Origin: Crossaster papposus
Lineage: Eukaryota > Echinodermata > Asteroidea > Velatida > Solasteridae
Direction of reading: 5' to 3'
Length of the DNA: 64,000 nt
NCBI GenBank assembly: GCA_037893245.1
Contig: JBAIAA010000653.1
Span: forward strand, 868,001-932,000
The notes beneath the pieces were generated by a model. The model was not told where the DNA came from. It ran no database searches and saw nothing but the letters and a program-made list of their open reading frames with translations. The translations under genes and the position numbers were made by a program. Below are positions 42,349 through 55,497 of the stretch, piece after piece. Numbering within the stretch: position 1 is the stretch's first letter; each line of letters opens with the position of its first letter.

Positions 42349-42918
42349 ATGGCCTCCTCTACTGCTGTTTCGAAAGCCAAATGTCCGTCCATTCTCCATT
42401 TGGTGAAGGTGGCCATCGCCTCTCTAGGGGGCAAAGGTGGCGCCTCGTCACAAGCCATCAAAAAGTACATCCAGGAAAATTGCGGCGTAGACATCGAGAA
42501 GAAGGCCAGAACCATCCGCAATGCTCTGAACTCTGGCGTAGACAAGTGTGAACTTATCCGCACCAAGGGTAAGGGGGCCGCGGGCACGTTCAAACTTGAC
42601 AGCACGAAGGAGAAGGTTGCTGCGAAGGTTGCCAAGGAGAAGGAGAGAGTCAAGGCCAAGAAAGAGCGGGAAAATATTGCAGAGAAAGCCAAGAAAGCCA
42701 AGATCGCCGAGAAAGCAAAGAAAGCCAAGATCGCGGAGAAATCGAAGAAAGCCAAGCCATCCAAGAAAGTGAAGAAACCCGCTCTAAAGAAGACCGCAAA
42801 GAAGGCCGCCAAGAAAACTCCCTCTAAGCCAGCTACAGCCAAACCAACCAAAAAGCCAGCTAGCAAAAACACATCGGGCAAGCAGAAGAAAGTGCCGGCC
42901 AAGCCATCAAAGAAATAA
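42349..42918 (+). CDS. H1: Linker histone H1, copy 21 (consensus)
   Basis: Intact consensus protein with the proximal promoter only. The downstream A tract (gaaaaagaaaaaaaaaaaac) differs from that of its counterpart copy 14. Confidence 0.95.
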   Translation: MASSTAVSKAKCPSILHLVKVAIASLGGKGGASSQAIKKYIQENCGVDIEKKARTIRNALNSGVDKCELIRTKGKGAAGTFKLDSTKEKVAAKVAKEKERVKAKKERENIAEKAKKAKIAEKAKKAKIAEKSKKAKPSKKVKKPALKKTAKKAAKKTPSKPATAKPTKKPASKNTSGKQKKVPAKPSKK

Positions 42919-44173
42919 CTGCTCTTCCCGGCACCACCCAAAACCAAAACGGCTCTTTTCAGAGCCACAACATTAACAAAAGAGATATTCCGTTGTGTTG
43001 TTTATGAGTAATGGGCAATTGTTTTAATCTATTGAGCGTTTGATTAATGATGTGTGGTGTAGTGTTTTTAACCCTGTTACTGAAAAAGAAAAAAAAAAAA
43101 ACAAACACTGCGGAATGGGAAACAAGAAACAGAACAGATTAAGGCGAGGGTGCAAAATCAGTGTGAATTGAACATAAACTGGAAAATGATGATAAAATCA
43201 ACTTTAATTGTTTGTGTGTCTTAAGCCTCACGGAGAGTCGCAACTATTTTTACCTAGATTGTTTGAAGTTGGGGCATTGATCACTAAGCGCATCCTTGAT
43301 GGGGAACGTGTTTGACGTTGCATCATCGGGCGTCGATGAACTGGTGATGGCGCTCTGTTAGCAGCGCCGCTGCAACGTTGAGGGCGCTACATAACTGTTA
43401 CGGAACCGTCAAATAATTATTAATAATAATTGTAAAAGAGCATGGATTTTGGCGACTTTAACCCAATTTTGATGATAGTGAAAACACAGTAGAGGAAATG
43501 AGGAGTTAATGGCTGCAAGCTATAAAACAAAGAATTATGTTGAGCACGTAGTATTAGTTCACTCGAATCCACTCCAACACCAAACCGGTGCGCCAAAACA
43601 GGAAAACGGCGCCCATCTAGTAATAATTGTTTGCAATGTTTCGTGGCATGTTTTAACGGTGGTGAGTTAATCTATTGAGATTTCCTGCCAACATTATGAA
43701 GAGAAAATTACCCAGAAGCCGATGAACTACGTTTTCTACTATACAAATATATATATATAAAACAATAGTGAAATCAGCAGGAATGGAAAACACAAAGTTA
43801 TACCGGCAGCTACGTCGTACCAACTCGTTCTAAATTCAGTTATATCAACTGCCGTTTACAAATCGTGTACCGTTTGATATCAGCGGAAAGACCAAATTAC
43901 GTACTAGCTGCTTGACTCACTTTTAAAATCTAAAGCTACGTCTAAAAGTAACAAAACATTAAATCAGTTGGAATGGCAAACACACAATTACAAGAAAGTG
44001 ACGAGAAATGGTCCATCGCTTCTCGGTTGGTTGGGCAGCATGAAAGGGCATTATACTGTTGCGCGTCCGCAGCGTAAAGTCAAATTAGCGGACACAATTT
44101 TCTACCAAATCATTACTCGCCTTCCAGTTCTAGGATTCGCTCGATTGTTAACAAGAAATCTCGTAACCAAATA

Positions 44174-44407
44174 ATGGCCTCCTCTACTGCTGTTTCGAAA
44201 GCCAAATGTCCGTCCATTCTCCATTTGGTGAAGGTGGCCATCGCCTCTCTAGGGGGCAAAGGTGGCGCCTCGTCCCAAGCCATCAAAAAGTACATCCAGG
44301 AAAATTGCGGCGTAGACATCGAGAAGAAGGCCAGAACCATCCGCAATGCTCTGAACTCTGGCGTAGACAAGTGTGAACTTATCCGCAGGAAAACGGCGCC
44401 CATCTAG
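44174..44407 (+). pseudogene. 3'-truncated H1, copy 22
   Basis: It has the same RKTAPI ending and junction as copies 5 and 7, with a consensus globular part and AAATTAG loss of the upstream ATG. The following unit is of the copy 6/8 haplotype, so the truncated-plus-full pair exists three times. Confidence 0.9.
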
Positions 44408-44960
44408 TAATAATTGTTTGCAATGTTTCGTGGCATGTTTTAACGGTGGTGAGTTAATCTATTGAGATTTCCTGCCAACATTATGAAGAGAAAATTACCC
44501 AGAAGCCGATGAACTACGTTTTGTACTATACAAATATATATATATAAAACAATAGTGAAATCAGCAGGAATGGAAAACACAAAGTTATACCGGCAGCTAC
44601 GTCGTACCAACTCGTTCTAAATTCAGTTATATCAACTGCCGTTTACAAATCGTGTACCGTTTGATATCAGCGGGAAGACCAAATTACGTACTAGCTGCTT
44701 GACTCACTTTTAAAATCTAAAGCTACGTCTAAAAGTAACAAAACATTAAATCAGTTGGAATGGCAAACACACAATTACAAGAAAGTGACGAGAAATGGTC
44801 CATCGCTTCTCGGTTGGTTGGGCAGCATGAAAGGGCATTATAATGTTGCGCGTCCGCAGCGTAAAGTCAAATGGGCGGACACAATTTTCTACCAAATCAT
44901 TACTCGCCTTCCAGTTCTAGGATTCGCTCGATTGTTAACAAGAAATCTCGTAACCAAATA
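44408..44960 (+). other. Short spacer after truncated copy 22
   Basis: This is promoter-proximal spacer only, 2 bp shorter in the TA tract than those after copies 5 and 7. Confidence 0.75.
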
Positions 44961-45530
44961 ATGGCCTCCTCTACTGCTGTTTCGAAAGCCAAATGTCCGT
45001 CCATTCTCCATTTGGTGAAGGTGGCCATCGCCTCTCTAGGGGGCAAAGGTGGCGCCTCGTCCCAAGCCATCAAAAAGTACATCCAGGAAAATTGCGGCGT
45101 AGACATCGAGAAGAAGGCCAGAACCATCCGCAATGCTCTGAACTCTGGCGTAGACAAGTGTGAACTTATCCGCACCAAGGGTAAGGGGGCCGCGGGCACG
45201 TTCAAACTTGACAGCACGAAGGAGAAGGTTGCTGCGAAGGTTGCCAAGGAGAAGGAGAGAGACAAGGCCAAGAAAGAGCGGGAAAATATTGCAGAGAAAG
45301 CCAAGAAAGCCAAGATCGCCGAGAAAGCAAAGAAAGCCAAGATCGCGGAGAAATCGAAGAAAGCCAAGCCATCCAAGAAAGTGAAAAAACCCGCTCTAAA
45401 GAAGACCACAAAGGAGGCCGCCAAAAAAACTCCCTCTAAGCCAGCTACAGCCAAACCAACCAAAAAGCCAACTAGCAAAAACACATCGGGCAAGCAGAAG
45501 AAAGTGCCGGCCAAGCCATCAAAGAAATAA
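44961..45530 (+). CDS. H1: Linker histone H1, copy 23 (V101D type)
   Basis: Intact with V101D, A150T, K152E and A171T, as in copies 6 and 8. The proximal TATA-like element reads TTATAA. Confidence 0.95.
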   Translation: MASSTAVSKAKCPSILHLVKVAIASLGGKGGASSQAIKKYIQENCGVDIEKKARTIRNALNSGVDKCELIRTKGKGAAGTFKLDSTKEKVAAKVAKEKERDKAKKERENIAEKAKKAKIAEKAKKAKIAEKSKKAKPSKKVKKPALKKTTKEAAKKTPSKPATAKPTKKPTSKNTSGKQKKVPAKPSKK

Positions 45531-46784
45531 CTGCTCTTCCCGGCACCACCCAAAACCAAAACGGCTCTTTTCAGAGCCACAACATTAACAAAAGAGATAT
45601 TCCGTTGTGTTGTTTATGAGTAATGGGCAATTGTTTTAATCTATTGAGCGTTTGATTAATGATGTGTGGTGTAGTGTTTTTAACCCTGTTACTGAAAAAA
45701 ACAAAACACAAACAAACACTGCGGAATGGGAAACAAGAAACAGAACAGATTAAGGCGAGGGTGAAAAATCAGTGTGAATTGAACATAAACTGGAAAATGA
45801 TGATAAAATCAACTTTAATTGTTTGTGTGTCTTAAGCCTCACGGAGAGTCGCAACTATTTTTACCTAGATTGTTTGAAGTTGGGGCATTGATCACTAAGC
45901 GCATCCTTGATGGGGAACGTGTTTGACGTTGCATCATCGGGCGTCGATGAACTGGTGATGGCGCTCTGTTAGCAGCGCCGCTGCAACGTTGAGGGCGCTA
46001 CATAACTGTTACGGAACCGTCAAATAATTATTAATAATAATTGTAAAAGAGCATGGATTTTGGCGACTTTAACCCAATTTTGATGATAGTGAAAACACAG
46101 TAGAGGAAATGAGGAGTTAATGGCTGCAAGCTTTAAAACAAAGAATTATGTTGAGCACGTAGTATTAGTTCACTCGAATCCACTCCAACACCAAACCGGT
46201 GCGCCAAAACAGGAAAACGGCGCCCATCTAGTAATAATTGTTTGCAATGTTTCGTGGCATGTTTTAACGGTGGTGAGTTAATCTATTGAGATTTCCTGCC
46301 AACATTATGAAGAGAAAATTACCCAGAAGCCGATGAACTACGTTTTGTACTATACAAATATATATATATAAAACAATAGTGAAATCAGCAGGAATGGAAA
46401 ACACAAAGTTATACCGGCAGCTACGTCGTACCAACTCGTTCTAAATTCAGTTATATCAACTGCCGTTTACAAATCGTGTACCGTTTGATATCAGCGAAAA
46501 GACCAAATTACGTACTAGTTGCTTGACTCACTTTTAAAATCTAAAGCTACGTCTAAAAGTAACAAAACATTAAATCAGTTGGAATGGCAAACACACAATT
46601 ACAAGAAAGTGACGAGAAATGGTCCATCGCTTCTCGGTTGGTTGGGCAGCATGAAAGGGCATTATACTGTTGCGCGTCCGCAGCGTAAAGTCAAATGGGC
46701 GGACACAATTTTCTACCAAATCATTACTCGCCTTCCAGTTCTAGGATTCGCTCGATTGTTAACAAGAAATCTCGTAACCAAATA

Positions 46785-47354
46785 ATGGCCTCCTCCACTG
46801 CTGTTTCGAAAGCCAAATGTCCGTCCATTCTCCATTTGGTGAAGGTGGCCATCGCCTCTCTAGGGGGCAAAGGTGGCGCCTCGTCCCAAGCCATCAAAAA
46901 GTACATCCAGGAAAATTGCGGCGTAGACATCGAGAAGAAGGCCAGAACCATCCGCAATGCTCTGAACTCTGGCGTAGACAAGTGTGAACTTATCCGCACC
47001 AAGGGTAAGGGGGCCGCGGGCACGTTCAAACTTGACAGCACGAAGGAGAAGGTTGCTGCGAAGGTTGCCAAGGAGAAGGAGAGAGTCAAGGCCAAGAAAG
47101 AGCGGGAAAATATTGCAGAGAAAGCCAAGAAAGCCAAGATCGCCGAGAAAGCAAAGAAAGCCAAGATCGCGGAGAAATCGAAGAAAGCCAAGCCATCCAA
47201 GAAAGTGAAGAAACCCGCTCTAAAGAAGACCGCAAAGAAGGCCGCCAAGAAAACTCCCTCTAAGCCAGCTACAGCCAAACCAACCAAAAAGCCAGCTAGC
47301 AAAAACACATCGGGCAAGCAGAAGAAAGTGCCGGCCAAGCCATCAAAGAAATAA
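46785..47354 (+). CDS. H1: Linker histone H1, copy 24 (consensus)
   Basis: Intact consensus protein with the silent TCC codon. The promoter shares actagttgcttg with copies 7 and 9. The third 1418-bp unit follows it. Confidence 0.95.
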   Translation: MASSTAVSKAKCPSILHLVKVAIASLGGKGGASSQAIKKYIQENCGVDIEKKARTIRNALNSGVDKCELIRTKGKGAAGTFKLDSTKEKVAAKVAKEKERVKAKKERENIAEKAKKAKIAEKAKKAKIAEKSKKAKPSKKVKKPALKKTAKKAAKKTPSKPATAKPTKKPASKNTSGKQKKVPAKPSKK

Positions 47355-47402
47355 CTGCTCTTCCCGGCACCACCCAAAACCAAAACGGCTCTTTTCAGAG
47401 CC

Positions 47403-48202
47403 ACAACATTAACAAAAGAGATATTCCGTTGTGTTGTTTATGAGTAATGGGCAATTGTTTTAATCTATTGAGCGTTTGATTAATGATGTGTGGTGTAGTG
47501 TTTTTAACCCTGTTACTGAAAAATCCAAAACACAAACAAACACTGCGGAATGGGAAACAAGAAACAGAACAGATTAAGGCGAGGGTGCAAAATCAGTGTG
47601 AATTGAACATAAACTGGAAAATGATGATAAAATCAACTTTAATTGTTTGTGTGTCTTAAGCCTCACGGAGAGTCGCAACTATTTTTACCTAGATTGTTTG
47701 AAGTTGGGGCATTGATCACTAAGCGCATCCTTGATGGGGAACGTGTTTGACGTTGCATCATCGGGCGTCGATGAACTGGTGATGGCGCTCTGTTAGCAGC
47801 GCCGCTGCAACGTTGAGGGCGCTACATAACTGTTACGGAACCGTCAAATAATTATTAATAATAATTGTAAAAGAGCATGGATTTTGGCGACTTTAACCCA
47901 ATTTTGATGATAGTGAAAACACAGTAGAGGAAATGAGGAGTTAATGGCTGCAAGCTTTAAAACAAAGAATTATGTTGAGCACGTAGTATTAGTTCATTGG
48001 AATGGCAAACACACAATTACAAGAAAGTGACGAGAAATGGTCCATCGCTTCTCGGTTGGTTGGGCAGCATGAAAGGGCATTATACTGTTGCGCGTCCGCA
48101 GCGTAAAGTCAAATGGGCGGACACAATTTTCTACCAAATCATTACTCGCCTTCCAGTTCTAGGATTCGCTCGATTGTTAACAAGAAATCTCGTAACCAAA
48201 TA
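47403..48202 (+). other. Spacer with 406-bp promoter deletion before copy 25
   Basis: This is the third instance of the gtattagttca/ttggaatggc junction; the proximal H1 box is kept. Confidence 0.85.
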
Positions 48203-48772
48203 ATGGCCTCCTCTACTGCTGTTTCGAAAGCCAAATGTCCGTCCATTCTCCATTTGGTGAAGGTGGCCATCGCCTCTCTAGGGGGCAAAGGTGGCGCCTC
48301 GTCCCAAGCCATCAAAAAGTACATCCAGGAAAATTGCGGCGTAGACATCGAGAAGAAGGCCAGAACCATCCGCAATGCTCTGAACTCTGGCGTAGACAAG
48401 TGTGAACTTATCCGCACCAAGGGTAAGGGGTCCGCGGGCACGTTCAAACTTGACAGCACGAAGGAGAAGGTTGCTGCGAAGGTTGCCAAGGAGAAGGAGA
48501 GAGTCAAGGCCAAGAAAGAGCGGTAAAATATTGCAGAGAAAGCCAAGAAAGCCAAGATTGCCGAGAAAGCAAGGAAAGCCAAGATCGCGGAGAAATCGAA
48601 GAAAGCCAAGCCATCCAAGAAAGTGAAGAAACCCGCTCTAAAGAAGACCGCAAAGAAGGCCGCCAAGAAAACTCCCTCTAAGCCAGCTACAGCCAAACCA
48701 ACCAAAAAGCCAGCTAGCAAAAACACATCGGGCAAGCAGAAGAAAGTGCCGGCCAAGCCATCAAAGAAATAA
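48203..48772 (+). pseudogene. H1 copy 25, nonsense at codon 108
   Basis: GAA of codon 108 is TAA (48524-48526), leaving 107 aa with the globular domain and a short basic stub but no repeats or tail. It also has A77S in the last beta hairpin. The remaining frame and the stem-loop are intact, so decay is recent. A histone mRNA with an early stop could still be made. Confidence 0.9.
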
Positions 48773-50026
48773 CTGCTCTTCCCGGCACCACCCAAAACCA
48801 AAACGGCTCTTTTCAGAGCCACAACATTAACAAAAGAGATATTCCGTTGTGTTGTTTATGAGTAATGGGCAATTGTTTTAATCTATTGAGCGTTTGATTA
48901 ATGATGTGTGGTGTAGTGTTTTTAACCCTGTTACTGAAAAAAACAAAACACAAACAAACACTGCGGAATGGGAAACAAGAAACAGAACAGATTAAGGCGA
49001 AGGTGCAAAATCAGTGTGAATTGAACATAAACTGGAAAATGATGATAAAATCAACTTTAATTGTTTGTGTGTCTTAAGCCTCACGGAGAGTCGCAACTAT
49101 TTTTACCTAGATTGTTTGAAGTTGGGGCATTGATCACTAAGCGCATCCTTGATGGGGAACGTGTTTGACGTTGCATCATCGGGCGTCGATGAACTGGTGA
49201 TGGCGCTCTGTTAGCAGCGCCGCTGCAACGTTGAGGGCGCTACATAACTGTTACGGAACCGTCAAATAATTATTAATAATAATTGTAAAAGAGCATGGAT
49301 TTTGGCGACTTTAACCCAATTTTGATGATAGTGAAAACACAGTAGAGGAAATGAGGAGTTAATGGCTGCAAGCTTTAAAACAAAGAATTATGTTGAGCAC
49401 GTAGTATTAGTTCACTCGAATCCACTCCAACACCAAACCGGTGCGCCAAAACAGGAAAACGGCGCCCATCTAGTAATAATTGTTTGCAATGTTTCGTGGC
49501 ATGTTTTAACGGTGGTGAGTTAATCTATTGAGATTTCCTGCCAACATTATGAAGAGAAAATTACCCAGAAGCCGATGAACTACGTTTTGTACTATACAAA
49601 TATATATATATAAAACAATAGTGAAATCAGCAGGAATGGAAAACACAAAGTTATACCGGCAGCTACGTCGTACCAACTCGTTCTAAATTCAGTTATATCA
49701 ACTGCCGTTTACAAATCGTGTACCGTTTGATATCAGCGGAAAGACCAAATTACGTACTAGCTGCTTGACTTACTTTTAAAATCTAAAGCTACGTCTAAAA
49801 GTAACAAAACATTAAATCAGTTGGAATGGCAAACACACAATTACAAGAAAGTGACGAGAAATGGTCCATCGCTTCTCGGTTGGTTGGGCAGCATGAAAGG
49901 GCATTATACTGTTGCGCGTCCGCAGCGTAAAGTCAAATGGGCGGACACAATTTTCTACCAAATCATTACTCGCCTTCCAGTTCTAGGATTCGCACGATTG
50001 TTAACAAGAAATCTCGTAACCAAATA

Positions 50027-50596
50027 ATGGCCTCCACTACTGCTGTTTCGAAAGCCAAATGTCCGTCCATTCTCCATTTGGTGAAGGTGGCCATCGCCTC
50101 TCTAGGGGGCAAAGGTGGCGCCTCGTCCCAAGCCATCAAAAAGTACATCCAGGAAAATTGCGGCGTAGACATCGAGAAGAAGGCCAGAACCATCCGCAAT
50201 GCTCTGAACTCTGGCGTAGACAAGTGTGAACTTATCCGCACCAAGGGTAAGGGGGCCGCGGGCACGTTCAAACTTGACAGCACGAAGGAGAAGGTTGCTG
50301 CGAAGGTTGCCAAGGAGAAGGAGAGAGTCAAGGCCAAGAAAGAGCGTTAAAATATTGCAGAGAAAGCCAAGAAAGCCAAGATCGCCGAAAAAGCAAGGAA
50401 AGCCAAGATCGCGGAGAAATCGAAGAAAGCCAAGCCATCCAAGAAAGTGAAGAAACCCGCTCTAAAGAGGACCGCAAAGAAGGCCGCCAAGAAAACTCCC
50501 TCTAAGCCAGCTACAGCCAAACCAACCAAAAAGCCAGCTAGCAAAAACACATCGGGCAAGCAGAAGAAAGTGCCGGCCAAGCCATCAAAGAAATAA
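50027..50596 (+). pseudogene. H1 copy 26, nonsense at codon 108
   Basis: The stop (50348-50350) is at the same codon as in copy 25, with one further change in the Arg codon before it (CGT instead of CGG). It has a private S4T. Adjacent copies sharing one nonsense codon point to spread by unequal exchange. Confidence 0.9.
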
Positions 50597-51850
50597 CTGC
50601 TCTTCCCGGCACCACCCAAAACCAAAACGGCTCTTTTCAGAGCCACAACATTAACAAAAGAGATATTCCGTTGTGTTGTTTATGAGTAACGGGCAATTGT
50701 TTTAATCTATTGAGCGTTTGATTAATGATGTGTGGTGTAGTGTTTTTAACCCTGTTACTGAAAAAAACAAAACACAAACAAACACTGCGGAATGGGAAAC
50801 AAGAAACAGAACAGATTAAGGCGAAGGTGCAAAATCAGTGTGAATTGAACATAAACTGGAAAATGATGATAAAATCAACTTTAATTGTTTGTGTGTCTTA
50901 AGCCTCACGGAGAGTCGCAACTATTTTTACCTAGATTGTTTGAAGTTGGGGCATTGATCACTAAGCGCATCCTTGATGGGGAACGTGTTTGACGTTGCAT
51001 CATCGGGCGTCGATGAACTGGTGATGGCGCTCTGTTAGCAGCGCCGCTGCAACGTTGAGGGCGCTACATAACTGTTACGGAACCGTCAAATAATTATTAA
51101 TAATAATTGTAAAAGAGCATGGATTTTGGCGACTTTAACCCAATTTTGATGATAGTGAAAACACAGTAGAGGAAATGAGGAGTTAATGGCTGCAAGCTTT
51201 AAAACAAAGAATTATGTTGAGCACGTAGTATTAGTTCACTCGAATCCACTCCAACACCAAACCGGTGCGCCAAAACAGGAAAACGGCGCCCATCTAGTAA
51301 TAATTGTTTGCAATGTTTCGTGGCATGTTTTAACGGTGGTGAGTTAATCTATTGAGATTTCCTGCCAACATTATGAAGAGAAAATTACCCAGAAGCCGAT
51401 GAACTACGTTTTGTACTATACAAATATATATATATAAAACAATAGTGAAATCAGCAGGAATGGAAAACACAAAGTTATACCGGCAGCTACGTCGTACCAA
51501 CTCGTTCTAAATTCAGTTATATCAACTGCCGTTTACAAATCGTGTACCGTTTGATATCAGCGGAAAGACCAAATTACGTACTAGCTGCTTGACTCACTTT
51601 TAAAATCTAAAGCTACGTCTAAAAGTAACAAAACATTAAATCAGTTGGAATGGCAAACATACAATTACTAGAAAGTGACGAGAAATGGTCCATCGCTTCT
51701 CGGTTGGTTGGGCAGCATGAAAGGGCATTATACTGTTGCGCGTCCGCAGCGTAAAGTCAAATGGGCGGACACAATTTTCTAACAAATCATTACTCGCCTT
51801 CCAGTTCTAGGATTCGCTCGATTGTTAACAAGAAATCTCGTAACCAAATA

Positions 51851-52420
51851 ATGACCTCCTCTACTGCTGTTTCGAAAGCCAAATGTCCGTCCATTCTCCA
51901 TTTGGTGAAGGTGGCCATCGCCTCTCTAGGGGGCAAAGGTGGCGCCTCGTCCCAAGCCATCAAAAAGTACATCCAGGAAAATTGCGGCGTAGACATCGAG
52001 AAGAAGGCCAGAACCATCCGCAATGCTCTGAACTCTGGCGTAGACAAGTGTGAACTTATCCGCACCAAGGGTAAGGGGGCCGCGGGCACGTTCAAACTTG
52101 ACAGCACGAAGGAGAAGGTTGCTGCGAAGGTTGCCAAGAAGAAGGAGAGAGTCAAGGCCAAGAAAGAGCGGGAAAATATTGCAGAGAAAGCCAAGAAAGC
52201 CAAGATCGCCGAGAAAGCAAAGAAAGCCAAGATCGCGGAGAAATCGAAGAAAGCCAAGCCATCCAAGAAAGTGAAGAAACCCGCTCTAAAGAAGACCGCA
52301 AAGAAGGCCGCCAAGAAAACTCCCTCTAAGCCAGCTACAGCCAAACCAACCAAAAAGCCAGCTAGCAAAAACACATCGGGCAAGCAGAAGAAAGTGCCGG
52401 CCAAGCCATCAAAGAAATAA
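51851..52420 (+). CDS. H1: Linker histone H1, copy 27
   Basis: Intact with A2T and E97K. Its proximal H1 box reads AAACATA (about 51655-51661), and nearby bases differ from other copies, so this promoter is the most altered of the full-length units. Confidence 0.92.
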   Translation: MTSSTAVSKAKCPSILHLVKVAIASLGGKGGASSQAIKKYIQENCGVDIEKKARTIRNALNSGVDKCELIRTKGKGAAGTFKLDSTKEKVAAKVAKKKERVKAKKERENIAEKAKKAKIAEKAKKAKIAEKSKKAKPSKKVKKPALKKTAKKAAKKTPSKPATAKPTKKPASKNTSGKQKKVPAKPSKK

Positions 52421-53673
52421 CTGCTCTTCCCGGCACCACCCAAAACCAAAACGGCTCTTTTCAGAGCCACAACATTAACAAAAGAGATATTCCGTTGTGT
52501 TGTTTATGAGTAATGGGCAATTGTTTTAATCTATTGAGCGTTTGATTAATGATGTGTGGTGTAGTGTTTTTAACCCTGTTGCTGAAAAAACAAAACACAA
52601 ACAAACACTGCGGAATGGGAAACAAGAAACAGAACAGATTAAGGCGAGGGTGCAAAATCAGTGTGAATTGAACATAAACTGGAAAATGATGATACAATCA
52701 ACTTTAATTGTTTGTGTGTCTTAAGCCTCACGGAGAGTCGCAACTATTTTTACCTAGATTGTTTGAAGTTGGGGCATTGATCACTAAGCGCATCCTTGAT
52801 GGGGAACGTGTTTGACGTTGCATCATCGGGCGTCGATAAACTGGTGATGGCGCTCTGTTAGCAGCGCCGCTGCAACGTTGAGGGCGCTACATAACTGTTA
52901 CGGAACCGTCAAATAATTATTAATAATAATTGTAAAAGAGCATGGATTTTGGCGACTTTAACCCAATTTTGATGATAGTGAAAACACAGTAGAGGAAATG
53001 AGGAGTTAATGGCTGCAAGCTTTAAAACAAAGAATTATGTTGAGCACGTAGTATTAGTTCACTCGAATCCACTCCAACACCAAACCGGTGCGCCAAAACA
53101 GGAAAACGGCGCCCATCTAGTAATAATTGTTTGCAATGTTTCGTGGCATGTTTTAACGGTGGTGAGTTAATCTATTGAGATTTCCTGCCAACATTATGAA
53201 GAGAAAATTACCCAGAAGCCGATGAACTACGTTTTGTACTATACAAATATATATATATAAAACAATAGTGAAATCAGCAGGAATGGAAAACACAAAGTTA
53301 TACCGGCAGCTACGTCGTACCAACTCGTTCTAAATTCAGTTATATCAACTGCCGTTTACAAATCGTGTACCGTTTGATATCAGCGGAAAAACCAAATTAC
53401 GTACTAGCTGCTTGACTCACTTTTAAAATCTAAAGCTACGTCTAAAAGTAACAAAACATTAAATCAGTTGGAATGGCAAACACACAATTACAAGAAAGTG
53501 ACGAGAAATGGTCCATCGCTTCTCGGTTGGTTGGGCAGCATGAAAGGGCATTATACTGTTGCGCGTCCGCAGCGTAAAGTCAAATGGGCGGACACAATTT
53601 TCTACCAAATCATTACTCGCCTTCCAGTTCTAGGATTCGCTCGATTGTTAACAAGAAATCTCGTAACCAAATA

Positions 53674-54243
53674 ATGGCCTCCTCTACTGCTGTTTCGAAA
53701 GCCAAATGTCCGTCCATTCTCCATTTGGTGAAGGTGGCCATCGCCTCTCTAGGGGGCAAAGGTGGCGCCTCGTCCCAAGCCATCAAAAAGTACATCCAGG
53801 AAAATTGCGGCGTAGACATCGAGAAGAAGGCCAGAACCATCCGCAATGCTCTGAACTCTGGCGTAGACAAGTGTGAACTTATCCGCACCAAGGGTAAGGG
53901 GGCCGCGGGCACGTTCAAACTTGACAGCACGAAGGAGAAGGTTGCTGCGAATGTTGCCAAGGAGAAGGAGAGAGTCAAGGCCAAGAAAGAGCGGGAAAAT
54001 ATTGCAGAGAAAGCCAAGAAAGCCAAGATCGCCGAGAAAGCAAAGAAAGCCAAGATCGCGGAGAAATCGAATAAAGCCAAGCCATCCAAGAAAGTGAAGA
54101 AACCCGCTCTAAAGAAGACCGCAAAGAAGGCCGCCAAGAAAACTCCCTCTAAGCCAGCTACAGCCAAACCAACCAAAAAGCCAGCTAGCAAAAACACATC
54201 GGGCAAGCAGAAGAAAGTGCCGGCCAAGCCATCAAAGAAATAA
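53674..54243 (+). CDS. H1: Linker histone H1, copy 28
   Basis: Intact with K93N and K133N, two losses of positive charge in the tail that are private to this unit. Confidence 0.94.
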   Translation: MASSTAVSKAKCPSILHLVKVAIASLGGKGGASSQAIKKYIQENCGVDIEKKARTIRNALNSGVDKCELIRTKGKGAAGTFKLDSTKEKVAANVAKEKERVKAKKERENIAEKAKKAKIAEKAKKAKIAEKSNKAKPSKKVKKPALKKTAKKAAKKTPSKPATAKPTKKPASKNTSGKQKKVPAKPSKK

Positions 54244-55497
54244 CTGCTCTTCCCGGCACCACCCAAAACCAAAACGGCTCTTTTCAGAGCCACAACATTA
54301 ACAAAAGAGATATTCCGTTGTGTTGTTTATGAGTAATGGGCAATTGTTTTAATCTATTGAGCGTTTGATTAATGATGTGTGGTGTAGTGTTTTTAACCCT
54401 GTTACTGAAAAAAACAAAACACAAACAAACACTGCGGAATGGGAAACAAGAAACAGAACAGATTAAGGCGAGGGTGCAAAATCAGTGTGAATTGAACATA
54501 AACTGGAAAATGATGATAAAATCAACTTTAATTGTTTGTGTGTCTTAAGCCTCACGGAGAGTCGCAACTATTTTTACCTAGATTGTTTGAAGTTGGGGCA
54601 TTGATCACTAAGCGCATCCTTGATGGGGAACGTGTTTGACGTTGCATCATCGGGCGTCGATGAACTGGTGATGGCGCTCTGTTAGCAGCGCCGCTGCAAC
54701 GTTGAGGGCGCTACATAACTGTTACGGAACCGTCAAATAATTATTAATAATAATTGTAAAAGAGCATGAATTTTGGCGACTTTAACCCAATTTTGATGAT
54801 AGTGAAAACACAGTAGAGGAAATGAGGAGTTAATGGCTGCAAGCTTTAAAACAAAGAATTATGTTGAGCACGTAGTATTAGTTCACTTGAATCCACTCCA
54901 ACACCAAACCGGTGCGCCAAAACAGGAAAACGGCGCCCATCTAGTAATAATTGTTTGCAATGTTTCGTGGCATGTTTTAACGGTGGTGAGTTAATCTATT
55001 GAGATTTCCTGCCAACATTATGAAGAGAAAATTACCCAGAAGCCGATGAACTACGTTTTTTACTATACAAATATATATATATAAAACAATAGTGAAATAA
55101 GCAGGAATGGAAAACACAAAGTTATACCGGCAGCTACGTCGTACCAACTCGTTCTAAATTCAGTTATATCAACTGCCGTTTACAAATCGTGTACCGTTTG
55201 ATATCAGCGGAAAGACCAAATTACGTACTAGCTGCTTGACTCACTTTTAAAATCTAAAGCTACGTCTAAAAGTAACAAAACATTAAATCAGTTGGAATGG
55301 CAAACACACAATTACAAGAAATTGACGAGAAATGGTCCATCGCTTCTCGGTTGGTTGGGCAGCATGAAAGGGCATTATACTGTTGCGCGTCCGCAGCGTA
55401 AAGTCAAATGGGCGGACACAATTTTCTACCAAATCATTACTCGCCTTCCAGTTCTAGGATTCGCTCGATTGTTAACAAGAAATCTCGTAACCAAATA

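Noticed and set aside
52542-52724. 60-codon frame in the spacer after copy 27
   Set aside because: It is open only in this unit because of small A-tract and base changes; other units have stops.
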